29,412 bases of DNA. Source: an uncultured Eubacteriales bacterium. GTDB taxonomy: Bacteria > Bacillota > Clostridia > Oscillospirales > Oscillospiraceae. A program made the position numbers and the translations under genes. How positions within the stretch are numbered: the first letter of the stretch is position 1; each line of letters opens with the position of its first letter. The DNA lies in contig UQGJ01000029.1 of assembly GCA_900540545.1 (NCBI GenBank), positions 1 through 29,412 on the forward strand, in the 5' to 3' direction. The notes beneath the pieces were generated by a model. That model was not told the DNA's origin, did no database searches, and worked only from the letters and a program-made list of their open reading frames with translations. This document shows, one piece after another, positions 7,139-14,433 of the stretch.

Positions 7139-7813
7139 TTACACGCGGGTATCCACCAGATGCTTGCCCAGCTTCTTTTCCAGCAGACCCTGGAGGCGGG
7201 TCAGCACGGTGCTGAAAATCAAGTAGACAAAAGCGGCCTCCAGATAGAGCGGCAATGTCTGCATCTTCACAGCGTTGATCTGCTTGGCAGTCTGGAAAAT
7301 CTCCGGGACGGTGATGGTAGCCACCAGGGAGGTGTCCTTCAGCAGGCTGATAAAGGAGTTTGCCAGGGCGGGGACCGCCACCAGCGCGGCTTGGGGAATG
7401 ACCACGCTGACCATAGTCTGCAGTCTGGTCATGCCGAGGGCCTTGCAGGCTTCGAATTGGCCTTTTGGAATAGAGCCCAGGGCGGCGCGGATGACTTCGG
7501 AGTTATAGCCGCCCTGGCTGAGGGTCAGGGCCAGGATAGCGGCGGGGATGGGGTCTAACACGATGCCCACATTGGGCAGACCGAAGAAAATGACGAAAAT
7601 CTGCACGATCAAGGGGGTGCCGCGAATCACCCATACATAGAACCAGGCGACGGCCCGCAGGGGCTTCCACTTGGACATGCGCATGAGGGCGACCACAAAG
7701 GCCAGAATCAGGCCGAGCAGGAAAGAAATCAGCATCAGGGGCACGGAAATCAAAAGCCCAGCCTTGAACATTGGCCAAAAGGAATCAATGAGCAACTGAA
7801 AGAGCTTATCCAC
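7139..7813 (-). CDS. Polar amino-acid-type ABC transporter permease
   Basis: 224 residues, typical of the HisM/GlnP family of membrane subunits. About five hydrophobic helices are seen. The segment VIRGTPLIVQIFVIFFGLP is a family hallmark, and the coupling loop EAxxALGMTRLQTMVSVVIPQA contacts the ATPase. It is the last gene of a seven-gene operon and lies 57 bases after the binding-protein gene with a hairpin between. Partners are the ATPase at 12081-12812 and the binding protein at 7871-8761; the split arrangement, with enzymes in between, is unusual. Substrate unknown. Confidence 0.9.
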   Translation of the reverse strand: MDKLFQLLIDSFWPMFKAGLLISVPLMLISFLLGLILAFVVALMRMSKWKPLRAVAWFYVWVIRGTPLIVQIFVIFFGLPNVGIVLDPIPAAILALTLSQGGYNSEVIRAALGSIPKGQFEACKALGMTRLQTMVSVVIPQAALVAVPALANSFISLLKDTSLVATITVPEIFQTAKQINAVKMQTLPLYLEAAFVYLIFSTVLTRLQGLLEKKLGKHLVDTRV

Positions 7814-7843
7814 AGTAGCCCGCCTCCTTATTCATAGTGATAT

Positions 7844-7860
7844 GGGGTGCGTCGCGCCCC
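7844..7860 (-). other. Intercistronic hairpin after the binding-protein gene
   Basis: On the minus strand, GGGGCGC-GAC-GCACCCC folds with one mismatch and no T-run. It may protect the binding-protein message from 3' decay. Confidence 0.4.
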
Positions 7861-7870
7861 GAAAGAGGAC

Positions 7871-8761
7871 TTACTTCTGGTAGAGGCTGGTACTGTCGGC
7901 CACGGTCTGACCGAAATATTTGACGGTCAGGTCATAGCAGGTGCCGTCGTCGATCATCTCCTGGATGATCTCGGAAATCTTGTTGGAGAGGTCCACGTCC
8001 TCCTTGCGGAGCATACCGGCGGACTCGATCATGTAGCGCTCGTCCTCAGCGGGCTCGTAGATGGCGGCGATCTTCACGTTGACCTCGGGACGCTCGGTCA
8101 TATAGGCGTCCACGGCGGCCACGTTGTTCACGGTGCCGGCGGCGCGGCCGGTGGAGATCATCTCCATGGCGGCGGTGAGGTCGGCGTCGGCAGTCTCGGC
8201 GCCGAAGCTCTGGGCGATCTGACCGGCGGTGGAGGAGGGGGAGTTGGCGCACAGCTTGCCGGCCAGGTCCTCAAAGCTGGTGATCTCGTCGTTGTCCCCG
8301 GCCACCACCAGGCAGAAGGGGTTCTCGGCGTAGGAGGCGGTGACGGAGTACTTCTCCACCCGCTCCGGCTTGGGGTTCACGCCGCAGAAGACGGCGTCGT
8401 AGCGCCCGGCGTCCAGTCCGGCCATGACAGGGTCCCAGCTGTCGGAGATGTTGAACTCGGCTTCCACGCCCAGACGGGAGGCCACCTCCTTGGCGATCTC
8501 CACCTCAAAGCCGGTGAGTTCGCCGGTGCCGTCCTCGTTGTAGACGTAGGGGATCCAGTTGCCCTCGGCGCCCAGGGTCAGCTTCCCGGCGTCCAGCACC
8601 CGCTGGAGGGAGCCGTCTCCCTCGGGGGCGGTGGTGCCGGAGACGGGGGCGGTCTCGGGGGCCTTGGTCTCGGGGGTTTTGGCGCTGTTGTCGCCACAGG
8701 CGGCCAGGGAGAGGACCATGGCGAGAGACAGGGCGGCGGGAATGAGCTTCTTCACATTCAT
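7871..8761 (-). CDS. ABC transporter substrate-binding lipoprotein
   Basis: 296 residues. The signal peptide ends in a lipobox (LSLAACGDN), predicting a lipid-anchored extracellular protein. A Thr/Pro/Ala-rich linker of about 25 residues follows, then a family 3 solute-binding domain: GKLTLGAEGNWIPYVYNEDGTGELTGFEVEIAKEVASRLG, DAVFCGVNPKPERVEKYSVTASY and DLAGKLCANSPSSTAGQ. The Arg that usually grips an alpha-carboxylate is replaced or shifted in this stretch (NPKPERVEKY), so the ligand need not be an ordinary amino acid. AAAGGTG precedes the ATG. The gene lies after the TIM-barrel genes and before the permease. Confidence 0.9.
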   Translation of the reverse strand: MNVKKLIPAALSLAMVLSLAACGDNSAKTPETKAPETAPVSGTTAPEGDGSLQRVLDAGKLTLGAEGNWIPYVYNEDGTGELTGFEVEIAKEVASRLGVEAEFNISDSWDPVMAGLDAGRYDAVFCGVNPKPERVEKYSVTASYAENPFCLVVAGDNDEITSFEDLAGKLCANSPSSTAGQIAQSFGAETADADLTAAMEMISTGRAAGTVNNVAAVDAYMTERPEVNVKIAAIYEPAEDERYMIESAGMLRKEDVDLSNKISEIIQEMIDDGTCYDLTVKYFGQTVADSTSLYQK

Positions 8762-8799
8762 TTAAGTTCACCTTTCCTTATTATATATAGTGTTGATGT

Positions 8800-8821
8800 C
8801 CGGCCTCCCACTGGAAGCCGG
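8800..8821 (-). other. Intercistronic hairpin before the binding-protein gene
   Basis: On the minus strand, CCGGC pairs with GCCGG and an inner TCC pairs with GGA around an AGTG loop. No T-run follows. A TATATAAT sequence lies between it and the start codon, so an internal weak promoter is possible, but no good -35 was found. Confidence 0.4.
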
Positions 8822-8833
8822 GGGATCACAAGG

Positions 8834-9670
8834 TCAGTCCACCACGAACCGCTCCAGTACCCGGAGGTTTTTCACGTCGGCGGCGTAGGGGTCGCTGAAA
8901 TAGTGCTCGTCGGCCACCTCCTGGACCAGGTAGCCGGTGAAGTGGTGCTCGTTCAGGATCTCAAGCTGGCGGGCCAGGGGGGTGTTCCCATCCCCCCAGA
9001 TGTTGTGGAGCCAGGGGTCCCCGTCCAGAAAGTGCATGTGGATGAGGTCGGGGCCGAAGGCGGCGAACCAGTCCTCCAGGCGCTCCCCGGCGGCGCCGGT
9101 GGCGATGTTGTCCACCATCATTTTCAGATTGGGGTGGCCCACCGCGCGGAACATCCGCCGGGCCCGCTCCAGGCTGTAAACCAGGTTGCTCTCGTCGGAA
9201 CGGAGGGACTCCATCACCAGCAGGACGCCCTCCCGCTCCGCCACCCGGCACAGGCTGGCCAGATGGTCCCGGCAGCGGTTCCACAGGGCGGTCTCGTCCT
9301 CGTCAAGATAGCCCCAGCCGGAGTTGACCACCACCCGGTCGCAGCCCAGGTCGGCGGCCAGATGGATGGCGTTGAAAAAATACTGGAAGGAGTACCTCAG
9401 GTGTTCCGGCTCCTGGGAGGCGTACTGGTATTGGTAGGCGATGCTGGGGGCGGTGACGGAGACCACCCGCAGGCCGTGGTTGCGCAGCTTATCCCGGAAG
9501 GAGGGCACGTCGGCGTAGCCCAGGTGGTCCAGCCAGAAGTGGGCCGCGCCGCACCACAGTTCCAGGTTTTGAACGCCCAGGCGCTGTTGGCAGTCCAGAA
9601 AGTAATCCATGGAAAAGCGGCGGTAGTGCTGGTTCATGGCGGCCAGCTGGCCGCGCTGGATGCTCGGCAT
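8834..9670 (-). CDS. TIM-barrel sugar isomerase/epimerase-like protein, metal site intact
   Basis: 278 residues of the xylose-isomerase-like TIM-barrel superfamily (AP endonuclease 2 / sugar phosphate isomerase/epimerase). All four expected metal ligands are visible: Glu154 (LLVMESLRSDESN), Asp187 (KMMVDN), His213 (LIHMHFLDGD) and Glu251 (YLVQEVADEHY). The ESN after the first ligand is usual for ketose 3-epimerase relatives. The ATG ending at 9670 was chosen; it begins two bases after the paralogous gene stops. Likely a catabolic isomerase or epimerase acting on the substrate imported by the operon's ABC transporter; the exact reaction is unknown. Confidence 0.85.
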   Translation of the reverse strand: MPSIQRGQLAAMNQHYRRFSMDYFLDCQQRLGVQNLELWCGAAHFWLDHLGYADVPSFRDKLRNHGLRVVSVTAPSIAYQYQYASQEPEHLRYSFQYFFNAIHLAADLGCDRVVVNSGWGYLDEDETALWNRCRDHLASLCRVAEREGVLLVMESLRSDESNLVYSLERARRMFRAVGHPNLKMMVDNIATGAAGERLEDWFAAFGPDLIHMHFLDGDPWLHNIWGDGNTPLARQLEILNEHHFTGYLVQEVADEHYFSDPYAADVKNLRVLERFVVD

Positions 9671-9672
9671 AC

Positions 9673-10509
9673 TCACACCTCCCCGCACAGGGCCCGGAGG
9701 GCCGCCCGGTCGGGATATTCGGGGTCCTCCACGTAGCGCTCGCCGGGGAGCAGGAGGGAGAGGTCCCCGGCGTAGCCCGCCTCGTCCAACTGCCGGAGGT
9801 ACCGCTCCATGGGCAGGCACCCGTCGCCCCAGGCCCGGTAGCCGTGGTAGTTGCCGTCGCACAGCCGGACCAGCCGGATGCGGCCGCCCAGCAGCCGGAA
9901 CCAGGTGGGGAGGTCGCCGCCCCAGACGCTCATCACGTTGGTGTCCAGGCAGACCCCCAGGCTGGGCTGGTCCAGCCAGTCCAGCAGCTCCGCCGTTTCG
10001 GCGGCGGTGCCCAGGATGGGCGATTCCGCCAGCAGGGGGGCGTCGGGGCCCATGACGGGGGAGAACAGCAGCCGGATGCCCGCGTCCCGGGCCAGCCGGG
10101 CCAGGGTCAGCAGCATGTCCGCCGCGTTGCGCCGCAGGACGGCGGGGTCCAGGTCCCAGCAGGCCCCGGCGGCCCCCACCACCACCTGCCCGGCCCCCAG
10201 CTCGGCGGCCAGGGCGATGCAGTGGCGGTAGTAGTCCAGGGTGGCCATGCGCTGTTTGCCGTCGGGGGCGGTGATGGAGTAGCGGTAGGGGGGCGGGGTG
10301 AGGGCGGAGACCGCCAGCCCCGCCTCCGCCAGGGCGGCTTTCAGCCCGGCGGTGGACTCATACCCGGTGTGCCCGCACCAGAAGTGGGGGACCTGGGGGA
10401 CGAAGTCCAGCCGGTTCAGGCCCAACTGCGCCATGGATGAACAGAACCGGGACAGGGGGTAGCGGCTGTACTGCTGGTTGCTGCCCAAGAGCCGCTGTTT
10501 CAGGTCCAT
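9673..10509 (-). CDS. TIM-barrel epimerase-like paralogue lacking most metal ligands
   Basis: 278 residues, same length as its downstream neighbour and clearly homologous throughout: HFW..H.GY near residue 42, LAAELG, WGDG and ERYVEDP. Aligned positions of the metal ligands differ: Glu to Ser150, Asp kept (Asp189), His to Arg215, Glu to Leu253. It is therefore unlikely to bind the usual divalent metal and may be a pseudoenzyme, a regulatory or heteromeric partner of the intact paralogue, or an enzyme with altered chemistry. It starts three bases after the bicupin gene stops, within a tight operon. Confidence 0.8.
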   Translation of the reverse strand: MDLKQRLLGSNQQYSRYPLSRFCSSMAQLGLNRLDFVPQVPHFWCGHTGYESTAGLKAALAEAGLAVSALTPPPYRYSITAPDGKQRMATLDYYRHCIALAAELGAGQVVVGAAGACWDLDPAVLRRNAADMLLTLARLARDAGIRLLFSPVMGPDAPLLAESPILGTAAETAELLDWLDQPSLGVCLDTNVMSVWGGDLPTWFRLLGGRIRLVRLCDGNYHGYRAWGDGCLPMERYLRQLDEAGYAGDLSLLLPGERYVEDPEYPDRAALRALCGEV

Positions 10510-10512
10510 GTC

Positions 10513-11262
10513 TTATTTGATCTCGCCGGGATAGCCGTTTTCGCACAGCTCGAACCACACGTAGGCGAACCGCTCGCCTTCGGCGCACTCGCTGCCGTGG
10601 TGGGAGCCGTGGGGGGTGTAGGTGATGTCGCCGCCCTGGACGTGGATCTTCTCATCCTCGGCGGTGTAGGTGAAGGAGGCACCGGGGAGCATGATGTACC
10701 ACTGCTCCAGCTCGTTGTGGATATGCTGGCCGATGTAGTTGGGGCCGGTGCCGAAGTTGGCGCCCATGGACAGGCGGCCCAGGTTGCGGTGCTCCAGCAG
10801 CATCATCTGCTGGATGTCCGCCCCGGTGAAGTCCTCCTTGTAGTGCCACGCCTCGGACACGCCCCGGAACCGGGGCAGGCTCATGTGGGACTCCTTCAGG
10901 CAGGTCTTGTCGTAGTCGTTGAGCTCGGTGACCACGTGGAAAATCTCCAGGGTCTCCTTGGTGTCGGAGGCGCAGTGGATGGTGAACTGTTCCCGGTCGA
11001 AGTCGGGCACAAAGACGGTGGGTTCGGTGATATTGTACACCCGGCGGGGGGTGACGATGTAGCCCTTGCCGGCGGTGAACAGGAAGACCTGGTTGTGCTC
11101 CGCCTTGGAGTAGATGGCGGGGGTGAAGTCCGCGCCGGGCTGGAGGGAGACCCGCTCCAGGGCCGCGTCCTTGTACTCGCCCACCAGAATGGGCACCCGG
11201 GACACACCGTTTTGATAGTCGTGGCGGATGTCCGCGCCTCTCGAAATCTTGACCAGAGCCAT
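10513..11262 (-). CDS. Bicupin protein, second of a tandem pair
   Basis: 249 residues with two cupin-like halves. The C-terminal cupin has an HIHNELEQWY segment (HxH then Glu) and a later His in PHGSHHG, consistent with a metal site; the N-terminal half (AEHNQVFLFTAGKGY) lacks HxH. Cupins of this sort are found among sugar isomerases, dioxygenases and lyases; I cannot assign the reaction. It closely resembles the upstream 250-residue protein, including the shared ending GYPGEIK. Cytoplasmic, with no signal peptide. Confidence 0.82.
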   Translation of the reverse strand: MALVKISRGADIRHDYQNGVSRVPILVGEYKDAALERVSLQPGADFTPAIYSKAEHNQVFLFTAGKGYIVTPRRVYNITEPTVFVPDFDREQFTIHCASDTKETLEIFHVVTELNDYDKTCLKESHMSLPRFRGVSEAWHYKEDFTGADIQQMMLLEHRNLGRLSMGANFGTGPNYIGQHIHNELEQWYIMLPGASFTYTAEDEKIHVQGGDITYTPHGSHHGSECAEGERFAYVWFELCENGYPGEIK

Positions 11263-11298
11263 GGTGATTACTCCTTTACTCGATAAATTAACGTTTGA

Positions 11299-12051
11299 TT
11301 ATTTAATTTCTCCGGGGTAGCCGTCAATGCACATCTCGAACCAGATGTAATCGCACTTCTTGCCGGCGTTGGCCTTGCTGCCGTGCCAGAAGCCGGTGGG
11401 GGTGAAGGACAGGTCGCCGCCGGCCATGACCACTTCCTCGCCGCCCGCGGTGTAGATGAACTCGGAGCCGGGGAGGGGGAAGTACCACTGGGCCAGCTCG
11501 TTGTGGATATGCTGGCCGATCTCGATGGGGCCGGCGCCCTTGACACAGCCCATGGACAGGCGGCCCAGGTTGCGGTGCTCCAGCAGCATCATAGAGGTGG
11601 TGGCGTCGTTATCCTTGAAGTCCTCGTCGTAGGTCCAGCCCTGGCTGATGGTGCGGAAGCGGGGCAGCACCATGCGGGACTCCACCAGGCTGGCCTTGTC
11701 GTAGTCGTTGAGCTCGGTGACGATGTGGAGGAACTCCAACGGCTCCTTGCTGTCGGCGGAGCAGGCGATGGTGAAGCGCTCGGCGTCGAACTCGGGCACA
11801 AAGACGCCGGGCTCGTTGATGTTCCACGCCTGACGGGGGGTGGTGACATAGCCCTTGCCTTTGGTGAAAACAAAGAGCTGGTTGTGCTCGGTGACGGAGT
11901 AGACGTCGGGGGTGATGGCGTGGCCGGGCTGGATGGCGCAGTGGGCGAAGTGGGCCTGGTCGAAGGCCCCCTCCAGAACGGGGAAGCTGGCGAAGCCGTC
12001 CTTGAACGCGTACTTGACATCGCTGTACCGGGCTACCTTGATGAGAGACAT
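11299..12051 (-). CDS. Bicupin protein, first of a tandem pair
   Basis: 250 residues, paralogous to the next gene along almost the whole length (for example EHNQ.F.FT.GKGY, VTELNDYDK, MLLEHRNLGRLSMG, GQHIHNEL.QWY, GYPGEIK). C-terminal cupin ligands are His181, His183 and His223 (FWHG); the Glu of HxHxxxE in the sister protein is Ala187 here, so the two copies may differ in metal or substrate. The ATG ending at 12051 was chosen; longer upstream frames run through the ATPase gene. It starts 29 bases after the ATPase stop. Confidence 0.82.
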   Translation of the reverse strand: MSLIKVARYSDVKYAFKDGFASFPVLEGAFDQAHFAHCAIQPGHAITPDVYSVTEHNQLFVFTKGKGYVTTPRQAWNINEPGVFVPEFDAERFTIACSADSKEPLEFLHIVTELNDYDKASLVESRMVLPRFRTISQGWTYDEDFKDNDATTSMMLLEHRNLGRLSMGCVKGAGPIEIGQHIHNELAQWYFPLPGSEFIYTAGGEEVVMAGGDLSFTPTGFWHGSKANAGKKCDYIWFEMCIDGYPGEIK

Positions 12052-12080
12052 GTGTTGGTTCCTCCTTGATATTTTATCAG

Positions 12081-12812
12081 TTAAAGCATTTTGCTCAGGA
12101 AATCCTGGAGACGCTTGTTCTTGGGGTGGGCGAAGAATTCCTCGGGAGCGCTGTCCTCCACGATGACGCCGCCGTCGATGAAGATGACCCGGTCGGCCGC
12201 CTCCCGGGCGAAGCCCATCTCGTGGGTGACCACCAGCATGGTCATGCCGTCGGCGGCCAGCTTCTTCATCACGTCCAGCACCTCGCCCACCATCTCGGGG
12301 TCTAGGGCGGAGGTGGGCTCGTCGAAGAGCATGACCTCGGGCTGCATAGCCAGAGCGCGGGCGATGGCGATGCGCTGCTGCTGGCCGCCGGAGAGCTGGT
12401 TGGGATAGGCGTCCCGCTTTTCCTCCAGCCCAACGGTTTTCAAAAGAGCCATGGCCCGCTCCGTGATGTCCTGCTTGCTGGCCCCCTGGACCTTCATGGG
12501 AGCCAGGGTGATGTTGTCCAGTACCGTTTTGTGCGGGAAGAGGTTGAACTGCTGAAAGACCATCCCCATGCCCAGCAGGACCTTGGAGGTCTCCTTGGCG
12601 GCGGCGCTGACCAGGTCCACGCCGTGGTAGAGGATTTGGCCGCCGCTGGGCTTCTCCAGCAGGTTGAGGCACCGCAGGAAGGTGGACTTGCCGCAGCCGG
12701 AGGGACCGACGATCGCCACCACCTCGCCGGGCTGGATGTCGATGTCGATGCTCTTGAGGACCTCGTGCTTGCCGAAGCTCTTTTGAAGCCCCTTGACGCT
12801 GATCATGCTCAT
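12081..12812 (-). CDS. Polar amino-acid-type ABC transporter ATP-binding protein
   Basis: 243 residues from the ATG ending at 12812 (an alternative ATG ends at 12806). Walker A GPSGCGKST at about 36-44, Q-loop FQQFNLF, signature LSGGQQQR at about 140-147, Walker B VMLFDEP at about 160-166 and switch His197 are all present. It energises the importer whose permease and binding protein lie at the far end of the same operon. First gene after the promoter, followed by two bicupin and two TIM-barrel genes. Confidence 0.93.
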   Translation of the reverse strand: MSMISVKGLQKSFGKHEVLKSIDIDIQPGEVVAIVGPSGCGKSTFLRCLNLLEKPSGGQILYHGVDLVSAAAKETSKVLLGMGMVFQQFNLFPHKTVLDNITLAPMKVQGASKQDITERAMALLKTVGLEEKRDAYPNQLSGGQQQRIAIARALAMQPEVMLFDEPTSALDPEMVGEVLDVMKKLAADGMTMLVVTHEMGFAREAADRVIFIDGGVIVEDSAPEEFFAHPKNKRLQDFLSKML

Positions 12813-12923
12813 GACTTGACCGACCCCCAAAGTTTAGTGCCGGACGATGCCTAGAAGGCCGCCCGGAGCCGAGAGGGGACAGGCGGCTTGGCCGTTCTGC
12901 CCAAATATTCCTCGGATACGAAT

Positions 12924-12942
12924 GATATATTTGTGATATATC
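12924..12942. promoter_or_regulatory. Palindromic operator at the operon promoter (candidate GntR site)
   Basis: GATATAT and ATATATC are perfect inverted arms around TTGTG. The site overlaps about +5 to +23 of the minus-strand transcript, a repressor position. Related AT-rich half-sites occur upstream of the divergent gntR gene. Confidence 0.6.
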
Positions 12943-12953
12943 TGATTGAGCCG

Positions 12954-12982
12954 ATAATAGCATGGTTCCAAAGCGCTGTCAA
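12954..12982 (-). promoter_or_regulatory. Sigma-A promoter of the seven-gene ABC/bicupin/TIM-barrel operon
   Basis: On the minus strand, a consensus TTGACA (12977-12982), a 17-base spacer and TATTAT (12954-12959). Confidence 0.8.
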
Positions 12983-13078
12983 GAAGAAATTATCAATTTT
13001 GTCCAAACAAAAATGGGTAGGACCAGCTAAATTATCTATTCTCTCTAAAAAGGAGAGGCAATGAGGGGTCTGGAAATC

Positions 13079-13107
13079 TTGACATTCGCTGCAATCGCTG
13101 ATATACT
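13079..13107 (+). promoter_or_regulatory. Sigma-A promoter of the GntR regulator gene
   Basis: TTGACA at 13079-13084, a 17-base spacer and TATACT at 13102-13107. Confidence 0.75.
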
Positions 13108-13119
13108 AGGGGCGCATTA

Positions 13120-13160
13120 AATATATTACATATCCACCAGATAGATGAGCGTAATATATC
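13120..13160. promoter_or_regulatory. Candidate autoregulatory operator of the GntR gene
   Basis: AATATATTAC at 13120-13129 and GTAATATATC at 13151-13160 form inverted half-sites about three helical turns apart, between the promoter and the ribosome binding site. They resemble the arms of the palindrome at 12924-12942. Confidence 0.4.
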
Positions 13161-13193
13161 AGACTATACTATTTTGAGAGCCGGAGGTTGCTT

Positions 13194-13868
13194 ATGCCGA
13201 AAGCAGCGGTGCAGAAACGGGAGAGCCTGTCCCAGGTGGCCTACAATCAAATCAGGGCGATGATCCTGCAGCGGGAGCTGGCCCCCGGCGAGTTTGTCAG
13301 CGAGTGTCACCTGCAGGAGGTGCTGGGCCTGGGGCGCACGCCGGTGCGGGAGGCCCTGCTGGCCCTGGCCCAGAATGGGCTGGTCACGGTCCACCCCCGC
13401 AAGGGCGTGGAGGTCACCCACCCCACACCCAAGGCGGTCCACGATATTTTTGAGTTCCGCTCCCTGGTGGAGCCGCTGATCCTGCGGCGGTGCTTCCCCA
13501 TGATCGACCGGAAGTGGGCGCAGGACCTGCGGGAGCAGCTTCAGCGCCGCCAGGACTGCCGGAACAGCGACGCCAAGCGGGAGGAGGCCGACCTCATCGA
13601 CCTGGACAGCCGCTTCCATCTGGAGCTGGCGGGCACCCTGCGCAACCAGTACATCGACCAGATGCTGCGCAGTATGCTGGACTACCTCAGCCTGATCCGC
13701 TTCACCGTATGGGACTCGGAGCAGTATCTGGACAGCAACCACACTCACATCGCCATTTTGGACGCCATCCTGGCCGACGATGTGGAGGAGGCCTGCCGTC
13801 TGCTCACCAAGCATCTCCACGGCTCCTACCAGGAGGCCATCGACGCCATGATGCACATGGCCTTCTAG
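13194..13868 (+). CDS. FadR-type (FCD) GntR family transcriptional regulator
   Basis: 224 residues. The N-terminal winged helix (about residues 10-75) contains VAYNQIRAMILQRELAPGEFVSE and LGRTPVREALLALAQNGLVTVHPRKGVEV, the GntR recognition region. The C-terminal FCD ligand-binding domain has the putative metal ligands in DLDSRFHLEL, SNHTHIAIL and LLTKHLHGS. The ATG at 13194 was chosen with GGAGG six bases upstream. It is divergent from the seven-gene operon, so it is the likely repressor of that operon; the effector is probably the imported substrate or a breakdown product. Confidence 0.9.
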   Translation: MPKAAVQKRESLSQVAYNQIRAMILQRELAPGEFVSECHLQEVLGLGRTPVREALLALAQNGLVTVHPRKGVEVTHPTPKAVHDIFEFRSLVEPLILRRCFPMIDRKWAQDLREQLQRRQDCRNSDAKREEADLIDLDSRFHLELAGTLRNQYIDQMLRSMLDYLSLIRFTVWDSEQYLDSNHTHIAILDAILADDVEEACRLLTKHLHGSYQEAIDAMMHMAF

Positions 13869-13907
13869 AGAAAGAGTAAAAAATTTAGATTTTCTCACAA
13901 AAAGCTA

Positions 13908-13936
13908 TTGACAAATCCGAGGACCCATTGTACTAT
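13908..13936 (+). promoter_or_regulatory. Sigma-A promoter of the putative non-coding RNA
   Basis: TTGACA at 13908-13913, a 17-base spacer and TACTAT at 13931-13936, placed 40 bases after the gntR stop. Transcription would begin near 13943. Confidence 0.7.
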
Positions 13937-13942
13937 ATAGAC

Positions 13943-14308
13943 AGAAAGGATGAGGTGAGTCCCATGGAGTAAGAAGGACGCACGACAACCTTCCAAGGAC
14001 GCAAAAACAGGTACCTGTGTCCCCGCGTTTTGAATCCAGCACCCGAGGAAATGACCCAGATCCCAAGGTTCCCAAACAAGGCTCACTTGAAGTGAGAAGG
14101 CACACGGCAAACCTCAAGCGAAGTATCGCAATCGACGGAACCGAATGTGCAAACGTGTTGTTAGTGGCAACTGGAAGCAACGGTAATTTCCTAAGAGCAA
14201 AGGACAAAAGGCGCGTAAAAAATCCGTAGAAAGCACGAGGTTAACCATTAGTGGAAATTCAGAATCAGGTGTAGCCCCCCGGTCACGTTGGATGGCCGGG
14301 GGGTTGTG
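13943..14308 (+). ncRNA. Putative structured non-coding RNA, about 365 nt
   Basis: A strong promoter and a terminator-like hairpin bracket a stretch with no open frame carrying a credible start or family match on either strand. The composition is purine-rich and less GC-rich than nearby genes. Local helices are visible: GAAGG/CCTTC (13973-13977 with 13989-13993), GGAC/GTCC (13997-14000 with 14019-14022) enclosing the palindrome ACAGGTACCTGT, CTCACT/AGTGAG (14082-14096), GCACA/TGTGC (14100-14104 with 14146-14150) and GTTG/CAAC (14157-14171). It lacks the signatures I know for 6S RNA, tmRNA, RNase P RNA, SRP RNA and T-box leaders. It could belong to one of the large Clostridia RNA classes (such as raiA) that I cannot identify by eye. 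Confidence 0.6.
14273..14305 (+). terminator. Terminator-like hairpin of the putative ncRNA
   Basis: AGCCCCCCGG pairs with CCGGGGGGTT around a 12-base loop and is followed by a weak T-rich tail (TTGTGCT). Confidence 0.6.
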
Positions 14309-14333
14309 CTATATATAAGTGTTTTGCGCGATT

Positions 14334-14358
14334 CGGAGGCCGAAGGGTCTCCGTTTTT
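14334..14358 (+). terminator. Second terminator before the PstS-like gene
   Basis: CGGAG pairs with CTCCG (with internal GCC and GG pairs) and is followed by TTTTT. It isolates the downstream lipoprotein genes from the ncRNA. I found no convincing promoter between here and 14434. Confidence 0.55.
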
Positions 14359-14433
14359 CCATTTGTAACCGGAACGAGAGGAATCGACAGGGCGTTTATG
14401 GTAGGATGGAGGCGGATGAAAGGATGGATACCA

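Noticed and set aside
7847..9736. Plus-strand frame of 629 codons opposite the binding-protein and TIM-barrel genes
   Set aside because: Low-complexity Gly/Val/His-rich product caused by GC skew antisense to real genes.
13895..14229. Short frames on both strands across the putative RNA
   Set aside because: None has a good ribosome binding site with a recognisable product, and the promoter and terminator fit an RNA gene.
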